DNA of 64,000 nt, from the NCBI RefSeq assembly GCF_004295585.1, contig NZ_AP019400.1:4996001-5060000 (forward strand), given 5' to 3'. Shown piece after piece: positions 26,053 through 33,807 of the stretch. This DNA is from Cohnella abietis. Its GTDB lineage: Bacteria; Bacillota; Bacilli; Paenibacillales; Paenibacillaceae. The position numbers and the translations under genes were made by a program. Each line of letters starts with the position of its first letter. Position 1 is the first letter of the stretch. Below the pieces are notes generated by a model. That model saw only the letters and a program-made list of their open reading frames with translations. It was not told the origin of the DNA and ran no database searches.

Positions 26053-26293
26053 GATATGTCCTATCTGCAATGCTCTGACCCTCCTAGAGGTTTCTTGTCC
26101 TGACTGCGGTTCCCCGGCCGAAGACGAAGGTTGTTCGAGCGACTGGAGCGGTCCTTATTCCCCCTACGAACCCGCACTGCTCGTTGTCCAGGACGCTATC
26201 GCCGGCAAAAATGAAGCCATTTGCCAGCATGCCGTTCGGTGTTCCCATTGCCATCTCCCGTTCACTGCTGAAATTACGGCTTGGCATATCTAG
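26051..26293 (+). CDS. Small zinc-ribbon protein
   Basis: An 80-residue protein with two cysteine pairs near the N-terminus (CPICNAL...CPDCGSP) and a later C-x5-C-x2-C/H group (CQHAVRCSHCH), so one or two zinc-ribbon folds. A conserved-looking DWSGPYSPYE segment lies between. I prefer the TTG at 26051, 9 bases after AAGGAGG, to the ATG at 26042, which abuts it. Similar small zinc-ribbon proteins of unknown function are common in Paenibacillus. Its stop codon overlaps that of sda on the other strand. Confidence 0.65.
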   Translation: MICPICNALTLLEVSCPDCGSPAEDEGCSSDWSGPYSPYEPALLVVQDAIAGKNEAICQHAVRCSHCHLPFTAEITAWHI

Positions 26294-26433
26294 ATTACCC
26301 GATCTTCCGGAACGGAAAGCTTTCTACGCTTTATTTCTGAACGAAGCAGGTGTACGAATTCTCTTTCTAATTGCATACGTTTGGCACTACAATAAGCATC
26401 CAACAGCAGTTCATCAGGTAGAAGCGGTAACAT
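26290..26433 (-). CDS. sda: Sporulation checkpoint inhibitor Sda
   Basis: A 47-residue protein. Sda binds the sporulation histidine kinases (KinA type) and blocks their autophosphorylation, preventing spore formation when replication is active or impaired. The sequence LPDELLLDAYCSAKRMQLER then EFVHLLRSEIKRRKL lines up with the helical hairpin of B. subtilis Sda (SDELLIESY...LNRDFIELIENEIKRRSL). AAAGGG precedes the ATG by 10 bases. Upstream are a sigma-A promoter and five DnaA boxes, which matches the known DnaA control of sda and strongly supports the call. It ends convergently with the zinc-ribbon gene in a shared CTAG. Confidence 0.88.
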   Translation of the reverse strand: MLPLLPDELLLDAYCSAKRMQLEREFVHLLRSEIKRRKLSVPEDRVI

Positions 26434-26477
26434 TACCCACACACCCTTTCCAATATTTATATGAGGTTTGTGAAGGC

Positions 26478-26507
26478 ATCATAGCATGTCCTCAACTGCA
26501 TGGACAA
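26478..26507 (-). promoter_or_regulatory. Predicted sda promoter
   Basis: On the minus strand TTGTCC (26502-26507), 18-bp spacer, TATGAT (26478-26483). The first DnaA box begins 10 bp upstream of the -35. Confidence 0.6.
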
Positions 26508-26516
26508 GCTAATTAG

Positions 26517-26626
26517 TTATCCACAATAGGGTGTGGACAATGTGTGAACAAGCTGTTAAGAAACACTTACAGACCTTTGCCAGCAATGTGGAGATTGTGG
26601 ATGAAGTTATGCACAGTGTTTTCACA
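26517..26626. promoter_or_regulatory. Cluster of DnaA boxes upstream of sda
   Basis: Matches to TTATNCACA: TTATCCACA (26517-26525, exact), TTGTCCACA (26532-26540, minus strand, one mismatch), TTGTTCACA (26543-26551, minus, one mismatch), TCATCCACA (26596-26604, minus, one mismatch), TTATGCACA (26607-26615, exact). GTTTTCACA (26618-26626) has two mismatches. Five good sites in 100 bp, just upstream of the sda promoter, indicate DnaA-controlled transcription. Confidence 0.85.
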
Positions 26627-26706
26627 AGTTCTTTCATAAATTACTTTCATAGCGGCAAAATATTTAATTAGAGGTTTCTATAGAAAATGTTGTCGTATTG
26701 GGTAAG

Positions 26707-27378
26707 TTACTGCGGTCGTGTATTGACCTCTAGCATCCAAATATGTCCGTTTCGGTCGATTCCGTAGTCATACCCCAATTGACCAATGCCTGGATAATGG
26801 CTTTCAAGTAGCGCGGTTGAGGCATTCGTCAATTGTCGCATCTCACTTTTCTTCGGTCTAACAAGCCGTGATGACAATGAACGACGAATTCCTTGCGCTG
26901 CTGTCATTTGGGTTCCCCCTCGACACAGGTTTGTGACAAACAATCCTTTTCTTGCCAGCCTGCCTACCATTGAGCGGTAAGTCCACCTACCATTTTCCTT
27001 CACATATTTTACTCGGTAATCAATCGGCCTGCCGCCTATTGTGGCAAGATGAATTCCCCTTTGGATTAAATAGGTCCGCTTTTTTCGAGTAGCATTCAAA
27101 GCATGCAGTAGCTGGTTAAAGCTTGAGAAGCTGCGTCTATTCGATTTATGTGTAAGCCGATATGTCCTGCCGATGCTTTCAACCTTAATAACTCCCTGTC
27201 CCCCTGCACCGCGAACGGGCTTTAGAACAACCATTCCGAATCGCTTAAGCATTTGCTGCAAATTGCCCGCATTATACAATCGGGAAGAAGGTATATGTCT
27301 TGCAATATATGGGCTTCTGAGTAGGGTATTAGTCTTCACCCACTTACTCGCCAATTGTCGACTGATTGTAACCTCCAT
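26707..27378 (-). CDS. YheC/YheD-like ATP-grasp spore coat-associated protein
   Basis: A 223-residue protein from ATG 27378 (AAAGGAG 8 bases upstream). It shows ATP-grasp features: VVLKPVRGAGGQGVIKV (nucleotide-binding Gly loop, about 49-65), YLIQRGI, DYRVKYVKENGRW and the C-terminal MLEVNTRP (metal-binding Glu/Asn). This matches the YheC/YheD group, annotated as endospore coat-associated in Bacillales. Members are often 350-450 residues, so this is a short version holding little beyond the ATP-grasp core. Its substrate is unknown. It lies upstream of the sda control region on the same strand. Confidence 0.8.
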   Translation of the reverse strand: MEVTISRQLASKWVKTNTLLRSPYIARHIPSSRLYNAGNLQQMLKRFGMVVLKPVRGAGGQGVIKVESIGRTYRLTHKSNRRSFSSFNQLLHALNATRKKRTYLIQRGIHLATIGGRPIDYRVKYVKENGRWTYRSMVGRLARKGLFVTNLCRGGTQMTAAQGIRRSLSSRLVRPKKSEMRQLTNASTALLESHYPGIGQLGYDYGIDRNGHIWMLEVNTRPQ

Positions 27379-27478
27379 AGATCGGACTCCTTTCCTGAGG
27401 GTATACTTATACATACTCTTTTGGACGGACAGGTTCTTGGATAGATGTCGTTGGCAATCAGCCTGAATTTAGGAGTAA

Positions 27479-27533
27479 CAAAAAACGACCACATGGACGA
27501 GTTTGATAATCTCATTTCGTCACTTGGGTCGTC
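27479..27533 (-). terminator. Terminator of spo0E
   Basis: ACGACC and GGTCGT with inner GACGA/TCGTC form a long stem; six T follow on the minus strand. It lies just downstream of the Spo0E-like gene. Confidence 0.8.
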
Positions 27534-27555
27534 TTATTTATATTGTTAACTAATG

Positions 27556-27792
27556 CTAATATCGAAGGCATCTGTCATAAAAGTTAAGCTGCTCATCTAG
27601 AAGCTGAGATAATCTTAATACTTCGGGATTTCGCATATCAGAACCATTCTGGACAAACACCTGTATCATAATTTTTCGTAGCATTTCTATTCTTCTCTTT
27701 GTCGTTGTCGTGCATCTTTCTTTTTCTTTTTCTTTTTCTTTCTCTTTTTCTTTGCCAATATCCCGAGCAATTAGTGTACATTTTTCCCGCAC
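27556..27792 (-). CDS. spo0E: Spo0E-family aspartyl-phosphate phosphatase
   Basis: A 78-residue protein with GTG start (AGGAGGG 6 bases upstream). The C-terminal half is a Spo0E-like helical hairpin (RRIEMLRKIMIQVFVQNGS, then NPEVLRLSQLLDEQLNFY) with the SQxLD signature whose Asp supports catalysis. Such proteins dephosphorylate Spo0A~P and delay sporulation. The N-terminal third is unusual: a (Lys-Glu) run encoded by a hexanucleotide tract at about 27719-27752, in frame, so slippage would change its length but not the frame. It is the second sporulation inhibitor within 1.4 kb of sda. Confidence 0.85.
   Translation of the reverse strand: MREKCTLIARDIGKEKEKEKEKEKERCTTTTKRRIEMLRKIMIQVFVQNGSDMRNPEVLRLSQLLDEQLNFYDRCLRY
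27719..27752 (-). repeat. Hexanucleotide tract in spo0E
   Basis: Repeats of CTTTTT on the plus strand, about five to six units with one interruption. They encode alternating Lys and Glu. Confidence 0.85.
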
Positions 27793-27999
27793 AACTATCC
27801 CTCCTGCTCCTTCTTAAGTTGATTTCATTGATTGTATATTCTCATCATAAAATAAAACCTTTTGGAAAATACAAGGAAAACCGTTAGGAAACTGTTAGTT
27901 TGAAACAAAAGCATTTTTGCTTGTGAACAATCTATTTAGCTTAAATTTATTTTTTTCGAAAACGTGAATAAGTTTGGCCTTAATGTCGCATTCTATATG

Positions 28000-28256
28000 T
28001 GACGGTGTGAAGAGAGGTGTGGTTCCGTTGGACCATTTGGTGCAAGGACTGCAGGAGGAACTTAACTAATCACTGAGGCTTAGGAAGCGAGGGGTTGTGC
28101 TGCAGAGTATCTCTGAACACACTCGCCCATTAACTTTCCATTAAAACCGGAGAGCGAACAAGCGGTGCCCATGTTTTTCCAATGTCATAAGATGTGATAT
28201 TTCAAGAAACTCAACAATCAAACACCGTCAGGAGGGGCCTTGCAAAAGGCTCCTTC
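28000..28256 (+). ncRNA. Candidate structured non-coding RNA
   Basis: The 600-bp gap after spo0E has no sizeable gene but shows RNA-like organisation. TGACGGTGT (28000-28008) is complementary to ACACCGTCA (28222-28230), closing a domain of about 230 nt. Inside is a clear hairpin at 28087-28125 (GCGAG...CTCGC with CAGA/TCTG at the tip) and ACCG/CGGT further on. A terminator-like stem follows directly (AGGAG-GGCCTT/AAGGC-CTCCT and TTCTTT, 28230-28258). I do not recognise a known family; a 6S-like or regulatory RNA is possible. A 16-codon frame (28019-28069) lies inside and could be a leader peptide. Confidence 0.4.
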
Positions 28257-28402
28257 TTTATGTGTAAAAGCTGTTTCGTACACAGCAAAATTTGTAGAAA
28301 TAATAGTCCATTGCACACTTCCATATATATCCACATGGACTTAAACTTATTTTACAACTTGTAATCGATGGGCAGCTCTTCTTGAAAGGGGGAGGCTGTC
28401 TA

Positions 28403-28489
28403 ATGGATGTATTTCAAGTTTTTTCGGTTCTCTTCGCTTCTGGCATCTTTATTATCACATTGCTTAATTATATAGAGAAAAGAAAATAA
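28403..28489 (+). CDS. Type I toxin-like (holin-like) small peptide
   Basis: A 28-codon gene with a near-perfect GGGGGAGG 7 bases before the ATG. The peptide is an N-terminal polar start (MDVFQV), one hydrophobic helix (VLFASGIFIITLLNYI) and a basic end (EKRK). This is the layout of Firmicute holin-like or TxpA/BsrG-type type I toxins. A strong terminator follows. A 10-base sequence in the 5' leader (28355-28364) is complementary to the 3' leader-terminator region (28541-28550), as in type I toxin mRNAs whose ends pair to hide the ribosome-binding site. Confidence 0.65.
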   Translation: MDVFQVFSVLFASGIFIITLLNYIEKRK

Positions 28490-28555
28490 TCCGATTGGTT
28501 CTTAACTGGTTCTGAAACCATACTAAGAAACAACCATCAGTTACAAGTTGCTGGG

Positions 28556-28584
28556 GTCGGATCATGTGATCTGACTCTTTTTTT
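28556..28584 (+). terminator. Terminator of the small toxin-like gene
   Basis: GTCGGATC (28556-28563) pairs with GATCTGAC (28568-28575), followed by CTTTTTTT. Also an overlap zone for any antisense RNA. Confidence 0.85.
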
Positions 28585-28614
28585 GGAGTTGTCTATAGCA
28601 GTGGGGCTAGCGGG

Positions 28615-29337
28615 TTATGACTTTATCACCCATTGGCTTTCTTTATATTTAAGCCAATGCTCCGACTTAGCTCTCGCTTTATGTCGTTCCATGTTGTTAT
28701 AAACATCATCAAAGTTCTTTATTTTTCCAATTACATTCAAAGGAATTTCTAAGCCCGTTCGAGATTTTATTGTTTTGGAGAAATCTATTAATAAACCCTC
28801 TTTAGCGAAAGATACAAGCTGTCCCCCTACTTCAAGGCTCATCGGTTCCACATTCCTCTTATAGATTTTTAATTTCCCCGGAAATAAATGTCGAAAAATA
28901 TCTAATTGGTCTTGTTTGTTTTTGTAAAAAACTTTACTGTACCATCCATCATCGTGGGCTAAATAAACAAATTGGTTATTGAGTTTTTCAAAAAATAGGC
29001 TTCCTAACACTTTTTTATAATGACCTAAATAGAGTAGTTCTGCCTTCTCTTGCGGTTCAAGCTTATCTAGGGAAGCCAATTCATCAAAATCTATCCAACA
29101 AAAATCTCCATAGGAATGGATATTTTCTTTGTACAATTTATGCAAGTTTTCTCTCTTCACAAAATCTAATCCGACACCAGAATGAAAATCTGCACCTGTG
29201 TATCCGGATGATAGAAGCAAAACATTGTTTAATCCCATAGTAAGCGAATCAACAAACTCATTGAATTCTATTCCCGATGCTGTTATAGATCGTTCTTCTT
29301 CACTGTAGATCATGTAGACGACATCTCTTTTTTTCAT
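28615..29337 (-). CDS. Conserved hypothetical protein
   Basis: A 240-residue soluble-looking protein with no signal peptide or membrane segment. I do not recognise its family. It is rich in aromatic and charged residues, with segments such as FCWIDFDELASLDKLEPQEK, YLAHDDGWYSKVFYKNKQ and IGKIKNFDDVYNNMERHKAR. It ends convergently with the toxin-like gene, 30 bp beyond its terminator, and stands alone upstream of repeat arrays. No function can be assigned. Confidence 0.65.
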   Translation of the reverse strand: MKKRDVVYMIYSEEERSITASGIEFNEFVDSLTMGLNNVLLLSSGYTGADFHSGVGLDFVKRENLHKLYKENIHSYGDFCWIDFDELASLDKLEPQEKAELLYLGHYKKVLGSLFFEKLNNQFVYLAHDDGWYSKVFYKNKQDQLDIFRHLFPGKLKIYKRNVEPMSLEVGGQLVSFAKEGLLIDFSKTIKSRTGLEIPLNVIGKIKNFDDVYNNMERHKARAKSEHWLKYKESQWVIKS

Positions 29338-29476
29338 ACTCCAGCCCCTTTCTTTCTCTTCGGATGATCAAGGACAACATAAAGCAACATACCTGCCCCA
29401 CTTGCCGGAATTAGACGGTAATGCCTCTTAAGTACTTTCACTTCTGCCACTGATCGTGCCTCTTCCTAGTACTGTT

Positions 29477-29706
29477 GCTCGATATTATCGTACATCTGCC
29501 TTCAACCATGCCTCGTCCAAGCCCCGTTGCTCGATATTATCGTACATCTGCCTCCAACCATGCCTCGTCCAGGCCCCGTTGCTCGATATTATCGTACATC
29601 TGCCTCCAACCATGCCTCGTCCAGGCCCCGTTGCTCGATATTATCGTACATCTGCCTCCATTCGTGCATCGTCCAAGCCCAGTTGCTCGAAATTATCGTA
29701 CAGTTG
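29477..29706. repeat. 52-bp tandem repeat array, family C
   Basis: Full units start at 29477, 29529, 29581 and 29633, and a partial unit at 29685; a degenerate unit precedes them from about 29440. Each contains GCTCGATATTATCGTACATC followed by TGCCTCCAACCATGCCTCG and a CCAGGCCCCGTT end. Units two and three are identical. Confidence 0.95.
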
Positions 29707-29744
29707 ACCTACTCGCAGGAAATAGTCGGAGATGCCTCTTTATT

Positions 29745-30123
29745 GCTGCATTTTGCGACTTTGGCGTGTACTCCTCGGCTTTTCCTTACATCATTGTAGT
29801 GTTTTACGACTTTGGTGGGTACTCCTCGGCTTTTCTTTGGCTCATTGTAGCGTTTTGCGACTTTGGTGGGTACTCCGCGGCTTTTCCTAGGCTCATTGTA
29901 GCGTTTTGCGACTTTGGTGGGGACTCCGCGGCTTTTTCTTGGCTCATTGTAGCGTTTTGCGACTTTGGCCGGGACTCCTCGGCTTTTTCTTGGCTCATTG
30001 TAGCGTTTTGCGACTTTGGCGGGGATTCCGCAGCTTGCTTTTGGCTCATTGTAGCGTTTTGCGACTTTAGTGGGGCCTTGGTGAGATACCTTTGCCTCAT
30101 TGTGACGGGCACTCCGCGGCTTT
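29745..30123. repeat. 51-bp tandem repeat array, family B (copy 1)
   Basis: The marker GCGACTTTGG recurs at 29755, 29806 (ACGAC variant), 29857, 29908, 29959, 30010 and 30061, exactly 51 bp apart, with TTGGCTCATTGTAGCG preceding it. The outer units are degenerate. The same unit, in the same orientation, forms the array at 35032-35420. Confidence 0.95.
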
Positions 30124-30199
30124 CCATCGTCATCTCCTATAGCAGTAACTATGATAAGGGGAATGACGAAGCCTCATCATCCCCCATTACCACTAATTA

Positions 30200-31801
30200 T
30201 TAAATTTTTCTTTCTGCATAGAAAATTTCTGCTTGACCTTTAATATAATCGACTAGTTTTTCAATACCTGCTGATTCGAGCTTCTTGCGATAAGTTTCCA
30301 AAGCCTTATCTACATCAGGTACCAAGCCCATCATCAGTGGTTGACCATATTGCTTGTAAACCTGATTAACTGCTGCTTGCTGTGCCTTTACAGGCTCATA
30401 ATCGAGTAAGATTGGAGAGAATATGCTTGGTCTGTTTTCTGCTTTGAACTCGTCATTAAATTTTTTCAAGTCAGCCCAGGCGCCTATTTCCTGCAGCATA
30501 TTCGGCTCATATCTCCAGCCCCAGCTAGCAATATCGTATTTTTTCCAATCCTTAGATACGGAAGTTCCTTTAGGTGGAGTCTGAAAAGTTTTGCCATCTG
30601 ATTCAAGCGAATAATGCGTGCCTTCAATCCCGTAGGTCAATAGCTTAAAATATTCGGGATTGTTGCGCAGCTTATCCAACACCATTAAAGAACGCTCGAC
30701 ATTGTTGGAGCTCTTAGGAATAGCCATTCCGTTGTTAATGGATAAGTTTGGCATCGCATAATTGTGGAACCTTGTGAATGGAAAATAGGCAAGCTCTATT
30801 TCTGGATTCGTTTTCTTCGCATCTACGATAAAACCACCTGCTCCTGGAGGGTTGCGCCAGTAGATAGCACCCGTTCCAGCCTTGATCAGATCGCCCGCTT
30901 CTGTTTTATTAGACAACGTATTGGATGACCAGTAGCCTTTAGAAGCCCAAGTCTTCATCCGTTTAACATATTGTTCGAATTCCGTCGTGAACGGATAAGC
31001 TACAATATCCCGAGGGGTATCATAAGATTTGGCAACGACGAGAGAGTCTCCCCCTATGGCTTCAAATCCGCTGACAGCAGAGAACAACGTGCTTACTTCA
31101 TTCCATGCAGATCCGCCAATTGGCATCACCCCAGGCTTACCCTTTTTGACCCCATCCATATAAGCTTCAATTGTATCCAAATCCTTGATTTCAGGCAGAT
31201 TCAATTCTTTGCGCCAATCTTCCCGATATACGAACCCGTTCGGCGTAAATTCAGGGAACGTGCTTGGTACAGCATATATTTTGTCCGCTACCTTTACTTC
31301 ATCCCAATCCTGCTGAGGTACGGTACTCCAAGTTTGCGGTGCGTAAGTAGGAAGCAGATCCGTAAGATCTACGAATGCGCCTTGCTTCGCATAGCTGTAA
31401 TATTTAGCCCAGCTTGAAGCGAATATCATATCTATTTTTTCACCTGCAGTGAGTAGCAGATTATATTTTGTTTCCCATTCCGTCCATGTTGTGAAATTAA
31501 GCTTAAGCGTGGTATTTAAGTCTTTCTCTAGCATTTTATTAAATTCATCTAGAACCTTCTGACTATCTTCATGCGAGTCGCCTAACAAATACCATACAAG
31601 ATCAACCTTCTTAGAGGTGTCCAGCTTAGAGGGCTCTGTATCTGTTGCTTTCTCTGATGCTGGAGCTTTCTCAGTGCTTGAAGATTCCGGTGATTTCGAT
31701 GGATCTGTAGCATTGTTATTTTTGGCGCATGCGCTGATCACTACAGTCAGCATTGTTAATGCAATTAGAATCGAAAACCATTTCGTTAACTTCCGGTTCA
31801 T
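30200..31801 (-). CDS. Extracellular solute-binding lipoprotein (LplA-like)
   Basis: A 533-residue lipoprotein of the large solute-binding type that pairs with LplB/LplC permeases in Paenibacillus. The signal ends ISAC (lipidated Cys about residue 25) followed by a Ser/Glu/Asp-rich tether. The mature domain has LVWYLLGDSHEDSQKVLDEFNKML and TLKLNFTTWTEWETKYNLLLTAGEKIDMIFASSW, typical of family 1 sugar-binding proteins for oligosaccharides. It is the last gene of the transporter operon. The sugar is unknown and no glycosidase gene lies beside it. Confidence 0.88.
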   Translation of the reverse strand: MNRKLTKWFSILIALTMLTVVISACAKNNNATDPSKSPESSSTEKAPASEKATDTEPSKLDTSKKVDLVWYLLGDSHEDSQKVLDEFNKMLEKDLNTTLKLNFTTWTEWETKYNLLLTAGEKIDMIFASSWAKYYSYAKQGAFVDLTDLLPTYAPQTWSTVPQQDWDEVKVADKIYAVPSTFPEFTPNGFVYREDWRKELNLPEIKDLDTIEAYMDGVKKGKPGVMPIGGSAWNEVSTLFSAVSGFEAIGGDSLVVAKSYDTPRDIVAYPFTTEFEQYVKRMKTWASKGYWSSNTLSNKTEAGDLIKAGTGAIYWRNPPGAGGFIVDAKKTNPEIELAYFPFTRFHNYAMPNLSINNGMAIPKSSNNVERSLMVLDKLRNNPEYFKLLTYGIEGTHYSLESDGKTFQTPPKGTSVSKDWKKYDIASWGWRYEPNMLQEIGAWADLKKFNDEFKAENRPSIFSPILLDYEPVKAQQAAVNQVYKQYGQPLMMGLVPDVDKALETYRKKLESAGIEKLVDYIKGQAEIFYAERKI

Positions 31802-31860
31802 ACACTTTCCCCCTAGAATGATTTAATAATATATGTTAGCCGACTATGCCGAAGCCGGTT

Positions 31861-32748
31861 CTAACCTTTTACAGCGCCAATCGTTAACCCCTTAATGAAG
31901 AATCGTTGAACAAAAGGATATAGAAATACAATTGGACCTGTAGCGACAATAGCGACTGCCATCTTCAAGGTTTCCGTAGGCGGAGTGAAATCAGCAGATA
32001 AATTGCCTGCAATGTTCGTTTTTAATACTGCGGCGCTAGAGAGTATGCGGTACAACAGAAATTGGAGCGGATATTTGGAATCCGATGTAATGAACACATT
32101 AGCTAGAAACCATTCATTCCAATAAGATAAAGCAAGGAATAAGCCGATTGTCGCTAGTCCAGGAACCGATAGTGGTAAAATCAACCGCATATATATGGTG
32201 AAATCCCCTGCTCCGTCGATCTTCGCAGATTCAGAGATAGAGTCTGGAATTGATTTCATGAAATTTTTCATCAGGATAATGTTCCATGCACTGAGCATAG
32301 ATGGAATCAGCAATGCAAGATAGCTGTCCTTCCAATCCAAATATTTGACGATCATGATATACCATGGAATTAATCCACCACTAAACAACGTCGTAAAATA
32401 GATAATGAAAGCAACAGGATTTCGGTAGTGGAATTCCTTACGAGATAGAACGTAACCTGCCATCGAGGTGAAAAATAATCCCAATATCGTCCCCACAACT
32501 GTTACCAGAATCGTTACCGTATAAGCGTTATAGATTTGGTAGGGATTACTGAATACAGCCATGTAGGAATCAAATGATAATTCACTCGGGATTAACTTAA
32601 AGCCGTCTCTGATGATTTCCGTTTCGGACGATATGGAGCCCATAACAATCAATAGAAAAGGAAGCAGGCAAATAATCGCAAGCAGCGAGATCATCACATA
32701 ACCAAGTACATTAAATACAATCGTTGCCCTCTCCATACGAATTTTCAT
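31861..32748 (-). CDS. Carbohydrate ABC transporter permease (LplC/YtcP type)
   Basis: A 295-residue permease with six helices and the EAA loop (SESAKIDGAGDFTIYMRLILPLSVP). It ends in FLYPFVQRFFIKGLTIGAVKG, the usual C-terminus of the LplC/MalG-like subunit. It follows the other permease by 12 bp. No ATPase is encoded in the operon; such systems normally share an MsmX/UgpC-type ATPase encoded elsewhere. Confidence 0.92.
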   Translation of the reverse strand: MKIRMERATIVFNVLGYVMISLLAIICLLPFLLIVMGSISSETEIIRDGFKLIPSELSFDSYMAVFSNPYQIYNAYTVTILVTVVGTILGLFFTSMAGYVLSRKEFHYRNPVAFIIYFTTLFSGGLIPWYIMIVKYLDWKDSYLALLIPSMLSAWNIILMKNFMKSIPDSISESAKIDGAGDFTIYMRLILPLSVPGLATIGLFLALSYWNEWFLANVFITSDSKYPLQFLLYRILSSAAVLKTNIAGNLSADFTPPTETLKMAVAIVATGPIVFLYPFVQRFFIKGLTIGAVKG

Positions 32749-32760
32749 ATTAATGGCCTC

Positions 32761-33675
32761 CTAGAATAGCGCATAATCTTCACGGGTTTTTTTGATAATA
32801 TAGTTAACAAGGCAGACAAGTATAAACCCAAAGGCGGATTGATATAAGCCAGCAGCAGTACCCATTCCAATATCGAAATTAACCGTTAAGGAGCGATACA
32901 CGTAGGTGTCGATTATGTCTGTTGCTTCATACAGCATGCCGTTATTGCCGATGATCTGGTAGAACAAGTCAAATTGACCTTTTAAGATGCCACCGAGACT
33001 GAGTAGAATGAGGAGTACAAATGTGGGGACTAGTAGTGGAATAACGATATTTCTTATTCTTTGAAAAATATTTGCACCGTCAATTTTCGCCGCTTCGTGA
33101 TATTCTTCACTAATGCTCATAATTGCGGCCAAGTAAATAATCGTGCCGTAGCCAAGACCTTTCCATACATTGAAGAATACGATTATGTATTTCCATGGCG
33201 CTGAATGAAGATAGAAGTCATAGGGCTGGAGACCAACCGATAGGAGGAAAGTATTCACGACGCCATTATCGAAATTAAATAGGTTATAGACAAATGCGCC
33301 AATCAATACAAAGGATAAGAAAAATGGAAGGAACATAAACGATTGCGTTAGTTTACGGAATGACTTTCCTGGAAGCTCACTTAGAAAAATTGCACATAGA
33401 ATTTGCAAGAGGTTTCCTACAAATATGAAAGCAAGATTATATAGCGCGGTATTCTTCGTTAATGCTAATAGCTGTCCGGATTCCCATAAAAATTGAAAGT
33501 TCTGAAATCCTACGAATGGACTGTTGAATAACCCTCCATCGAAGCTAAATCTCGTAAATGCATAATACACACCGACCATCGGCAAGTAACTAAATGTTAC
33601 GAAAAATACGATTGAGGGTATAACCATAATCCATAGCGTTTTATTCTTTCGGAAATCTTTAAGCAATCGAATCAT
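32761..33675 (-). CDS. Carbohydrate ABC transporter permease (LplB type)
   Basis: A 304-residue permease with six helices, starting with the typical short cytoplasmic tail (RKNKTLWIMVIPSIVFFVTF) and carrying the EAA loop (EEYHEAAKIDGANIFQRIRNIVIPLLVP). It is the first gene of the operon. GAAAGGG lies 8 bases before the ATG, and a 22-bp palindrome lies immediately upstream of that, where a bound repressor would block the transcript. Confidence 0.92.
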   Translation of the reverse strand: MIRLLKDFRKNKTLWIMVIPSIVFFVTFSYLPMVGVYYAFTRFSFDGGLFNSPFVGFQNFQFLWESGQLLALTKNTALYNLAFIFVGNLLQILCAIFLSELPGKSFRKLTQSFMFLPFFLSFVLIGAFVYNLFNFDNGVVNTFLLSVGLQPYDFYLHSAPWKYIIVFFNVWKGLGYGTIIYLAAIMSISEEYHEAAKIDGANIFQRIRNIVIPLLVPTFVLLILLSLGGILKGQFDLFYQIIGNNGMLYEATDIIDTYVYRSLTVNFDIGMGTAAGLYQSAFGFILVCLVNYIIKKTREDYALF

Positions 33676-33691
33676 AGGCTTTTCCCTTTCT

Positions 33692-33713
33692 TTAATGAAA
33701 TCGATTTCATTAA
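33692..33713. promoter_or_regulatory. Operator palindrome upstream of the ABC permease operon
   Basis: A perfect 22-bp palindrome whose core is TGAAATCGATTTCA, 17 bp before the first permease start codon. The same 14-bp core occurs at the LacI gene promoter 103 bp away. Confidence 0.8.
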
Positions 33714-33807
33714 TGGGTAATAAAATATTAATTCTTTTAAATGCGCCTATACCTTACTCTTGTGAGCATTATCGTGATTCACTCTCAGGATTTCCTGTCT
33801 GCTTTAT

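Larger units (their letters stand above)
29338..30199. other. Intergenic region made of two different repeat arrays
   Basis: This 862-bp gap between two minus-strand genes holds a 52-bp array (29477-29706) and, 38 bp further, a 51-bp array (29745-30123). A weak hairpin (about 30158-30185, GGGG...CCCC) next to the 3' end of the solute-binding-protein gene may end that operon. No gene is supported; the long open frames follow from the repeat period. Confidence 0.8.

Noticed and set aside
26184..26516. 110-codon plus-strand frame
   Set aside because: It is antisense to sda and overlaps the zinc-ribbon gene; no ribosome-binding site. The opposite strand explains the region.
29456..30203. Open frames up to 242 codons over the 52- and 51-bp arrays
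   Set aside because: Products are pure repeat and several frames are open at once, as expected from the period; no start signals.
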